Shown here one piece after another: positions 5,642 through 7,840 of a stretch of DNA of 7,840 nucleotides (its first letter is position 1; each line of letters opens with the position of its first letter). This DNA is from Alistipes sp. GTDB taxonomy: Bacteria > Bacteroidota > Bacteroidia > Bacteroidales > Rikenellaceae. The translations under genes were made by a program, and so were the position numbers. The DNA is taken from NCBI GenBank assembly GCA_028691095.1, contig JAQUZZ010000055.1, positions 1 to 7,840 of the forward strand, in the 5' to 3' direction. The notes below the pieces were generated by a model. The model was given only the letters and a program-made list of their open reading frames with translations, did no database searches and had not been told where the DNA came from.

Positions 5642-7006
5642 ATGAAGATTGAAAACATGGAACGAATTGTCGTATTGGGCGGAGGCGAAAGCGGTTGCGG
5701 AGCTGCCGTGTTAGCTAAAGTTAAGGGATTGGAGGTTTTTCTTTCGGATCAAGGAGAGATTGCCCCGAAGTATAAAGCATGGTTGGAGCAGTGGAAGATC
5801 GAGTACGAAGAGGGGGGGCACACTGCGGCTCGCATTCTGTCGGCTGATCGTGTGGTGAAGAGTCCCGGGATTCCGGAGAAGGCTCCGATGGTGAAGGCGC
5901 TGCGGGCACAACAGACCCCGATTATCTCGGAGATCGAGTTTGCGGCTCCCTATTGTAAAGCGCGCACCATCTGCATCACCGGAAGCAACGGAAAGACCAC
6001 CACCACCACCCTGACCTATCGTATGTTGAAGGAGGCGGGAATGAACGTGGGGCTGGCCGGAAACATCGGGGAGAGCTTTGCGTTGGCCGTAGCTACGGCG
6101 GAGTATGATTGGTATGTGATCGAGTTGAGCAGCTTCCAGTTGGATGGCTGTTATGACTTTCGTGCGGATATTGGGGTGTTGATGAATGTGACGCCCGATC
6201 ACTTGGATCGCTATAACTACTGTTTGCAAAATTATGTTGATAGTAAATTCCGGATCTTGCAGAATCAGGGAGCGGCAGAGCGATTTATCTATTGTGCCGA
6301 CGATCCGTTGACCTTAGAGAACCTACCCAAACACGCCTTGCCGATGCAGACCCTGCCTTTCAGTGTCAAGCAAAGTGCAGGGTGTGCTGCCAAATTGCTG
6401 GAGGGTGGAGTGCTGTGGGCCGGAATCGAGGAGACTTCGGTGGAGCTCCCGATAGAGGAGTTGCGCATCAAGGGGAAACACAATCTCTACAATGCGATGG
6501 CGGCCTCTTTGGCAGCACTCTCTGCCGGAGTGGCTCCCGCGTCGATCGTGCGGACGTTGCGCACCTTTGAGGGGGTCGAGCATCGGTTGGAGCCGTGTGG
6601 TACGGTGGAGGGTGTGGAGTATATCAACGACTCGAAGGCGACGAATGTCGATTCGGTGTGGTATGCCCTGGAGAGCATGACGCGTCCGGTGGTGTGGATT
6701 GCCGGAGGAACCGATAAGGGAAACGATTACAGTCAGCTCTATGAATTGACAGATCGGCATGTGAAGGCACTGGTCTGCATGGGTGTCGCCAATGAGAAGT
6801 TGATCGCAGCCTTTGGAGAGCGACTGCCGCGCGTCGAGAATACCCATTCGCTGGAGGAGGCGATGGCCACTGCGCGGGCTTGTGCCGAGGCGGGAGATGT
6901 GGTATTGCTCTCTCCGGCGTGTGCCAGCTTCGATTTGTTTAAGAATTACGAGGATCGAGGGGAGCAGTTCAAAGCTTGGGTGGCCTCACAGGGTAAAGAG
7001 AAATAG
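5642..7006 (+). CDS. murD: UDP-N-acetylmuramoylalanine--D-glutamate ligase
   Basis: Cytoplasmic ATP-dependent Mur ligase (EC 6.3.2.9) that adds D-glutamate to UDP-MurNAc-L-Ala. From the chosen start it has 454 residues, a normal length. The N-terminal dinucleotide-fold domain opens with RIVVLGGGESGCGAAVLAK (8-26). The central domain has ITGSNGKTTTTT (112-123, P-loop K118), ELSSFQLDG (161-169), TPDHLDRY (184-191) and K202 in YVDSKFRI, the expected carbamylated lysine. The C-terminal domain has EHRLE (313-317), NDSKATN (329-335), GGTDKG (355-360) and LLSPACASFD (422-431). The start is uncertain: 5642 (MKIENMERIVV), 5657 (MERIVV) and 5585 all fit the frame. I reject 5585 because its extra 19 residues (including AAAAA) are encoded by a palindromic spacer and fall outside the family fold. 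The gene ends 5 bases before ftsW, implying co-transcription. Confidence 0.96.
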   Translation: MKIENMERIVVLGGGESGCGAAVLAKVKGLEVFLSDQGEIAPKYKAWLEQWKIEYEEGGHTAARILSADRVVKSPGIPEKAPMVKALRAQQTPIISEIEFAAPYCKARTICITGSNGKTTTTTLTYRMLKEAGMNVGLAGNIGESFALAVATAEYDWYVIELSSFQLDGCYDFRADIGVLMNVTPDHLDRYNYCLQNYVDSKFRILQNQGAAERFIYCADDPLTLENLPKHALPMQTLPFSVKQSAGCAAKLLEGGVLWAGIEETSVELPIEELRIKGKHNLYNAMAASLAALSAGVAPASIVRTLRTFEGVEHRLEPCGTVEGVEYINDSKATNVDSVWYALESMTRPVVWIAGGTDKGNDYSQLYELTDRHVKALVCMGVANEKLIAAFGERLPRVENTHSLEEAMATARACAEAGDVVLLSPACASFDLFKNYEDRGEQFKAWVASQGKEK

Positions 7007-7011
7007 GGGAT

Positions 7012-7840
7012 ATGACACAAGAGGAGGAATCATCGAATGCGAAGAGCTTGTGGCAACGTCTGGGAACCCGTTTTTTCGGAGGCGACCGGGTGTTGTGGAT
7101 CATTATTGCGATTCTCTCGATTGCCTCGCTGTTGGTGATCTACTCCTCCACTGCTTCCATGGCGTATCGCAAGGCCGGAGGGGATACGGCACACTATTTT
7201 CTGCAACAATTCAAATTTATCATTCTCGGTTTTGCGGCGATGATCTTTGTGCATCGCTTTGACTATCAGCGATACGCTCGACCGCGACTGTTGTCGTTGG
7301 TCTTCGGAGTTGCACTCTGCTTTACGTTGCTCACCTTCTTCGTGGGGGTCAACTTCAACGACGCTTCGCGCTGGTTGCGCATCCCGATCTTGGGGGTCAC
7401 CTTCCAGCCCTCCGACTTTCTGCGTATTGCGCTGATTGGCATCTTGGCGCGTCAGTTGGCGCGCCGGCAGAAGGGCATTGAGCGAATGCCTCTGCTGCCC
7501 TCCCTGAGTGTGGCGGCGTGGCAGCAAAATCCGGATAAGCATTTCAATATCTTCCTGCATAACACCCTGCCGATCTTGGGCCCGATTGCTGTGGCTTGTG
7601 GGGTGATTTTTTTCTCCAACTTCTCGACCGCAGCGATTACCTTTGTGACGTGTTGCATCATGCTCTATATGGGGCGGGTGCGGGTGCGTGAGATTCTGCG
7701 GGTCGTGACCTTGGTGACCTTGGTGATGGTGGTGGTGGTGACGGTGATGTGCATCTTCGACATCGGCCGTTCCCGAACCTGGGCTTCGCGTGTGGGAATC
7801 AAGCTGACCGATAATACCGAACAGGTCGAGCAACGATCTC
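7012..7840 (+). CDS. ftsW: Peptidoglycan polymerase FtsW (SEDS family), 3' end outside the window
   Basis: Inner-membrane SEDS glycosyltransferase of the divisome, polymerising lipid II with its partner class B PBP (FtsI). The 276 visible residues cover the N-terminal cytoplasmic tail (1-24) and roughly the first six or so membrane segments, including GDRVLWIIIAILSIASLLVIYSS split over 24-46, NDASRWLRIPILGVTFQPSDF (SEDS signature region, about 116-136) and FSNFSTAAI (201-209), the place where other FtsW/RodA proteins have QPDLGTA. FtsW rather than RodA is favoured by the position between murD and, in relatives, murG. A 40-residue stretch between 150 and 190 (ARRQKGIERMP onward) is longer than the E. 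coli loop. The ATG at 7012 lies 5 bases after the murD stop, next to GGGGA. The later extracellular loop with the essential aspartate lies beyond the window, so catalytic competence cannot be checked. Confidence 0.93.
   Translation, partial: MTQEEESSNAKSLWQRLGTRFFGGDRVLWIIIAILSIASLLVIYSSTASMAYRKAGGDTAHYFLQQFKFIILGFAAMIFVHRFDYQRYARPRLLSLVFGVALCFTLLTFFVGVNFNDASRWLRIPILGVTFQPSDFLRIALIGILARQLARRQKGIERMPLLPSLSVAAWQQNPDKHFNIFLHNTLPILGPIAVACGVIFFSNFSTAAITFVTCCIMLYMGRVRVREILRVVTLVTLVMVVVVTVMCIFDIGRSRTWASRVGIKLTDNTEQVEQRS
7705..7749 (+). repeat. Imperfect GTG-rich repeat inside ftsW
   Basis: Two tandem copies of GTGACCTTG (7705-7722) run into GTGATG, four GTG codons, ACG and GTGATG. In frame this encodes a valine-rich membrane helix (TLVTLVMVVVVTVM, residues 233-246). 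Because the unit is three bases, slippage would change helix length without breaking the frame. The simplest reading is low-complexity coding of a hydrophobic segment. Confidence 0.5.

Noticed and set aside
7030..7833. 267-codon minus-strand frame with a run of histidines
   Set aside because: The histidines are the complement of the GTG codons in ftsW; the + strand matches the SEDS family.

Overview
The window looks like chromosomal DNA from a member of the Bacteroidota, most likely a moderately GC-rich Bacteroidales (an Alistipes/Rikenellaceae-like genome is a guess, not a demonstrated placement). The case rests on three things. The cell-wall gene order is murE-mraY-murD-ftsW. MraY is longer than proteobacterial MraY because of an extra hydrophilic loop, as in this phylum. 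A near-consensus Bacteroidota promoter (TTTG, 20 bases, TAnnTTTG) lies upstream of murE. All genes are on the + strand, and their protein-coding sequence looks uniform, with no sign of recent transfer, insertion sequences, CRISPR or RNA genes.

Layout. 1-129: AT-rich spacer with a 13-base palindrome and a possible divergent promoter. 130-2382: a 750-residue CPA2/Kef-type cation:proton antiporter with extra membrane segments and a C-terminal regulatory region. 2383-2691: 309-base spacer holding the predicted promoter for the cell-wall genes and a long, potentially folded 5' leader. 2692-4140: murE. 4141-4269: spacer. 4270-5517: mraY. 5518-5641: spacer with several short inverted repeats. 5642-7006: murD. 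7012-7840: 5' part of ftsW, cut by the window end.

Function. MurD adds D-Glu to UDP-MurNAc-L-Ala, and MurE then adds the diamino acid; its DNPR motif points to meso-diaminopimelate. MraY moves the completed MurNAc-pentapeptide phosphate onto undecaprenyl phosphate to give lipid I, and FtsW polymerises lipid II at the division site. The antiporter is probably transcribed separately and handles K+ or Na+ against protons.

What stands out is the regulation and arrangement, not a new enzyme. The mur block starts at murE behind an unrelated antiporter instead of following ftsI. The three spacers before murE, mraY and murD are long for this cluster and share short motifs, short upstream reading frames and inverted repeats. 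I found no convincing new multi-gene system in the window.
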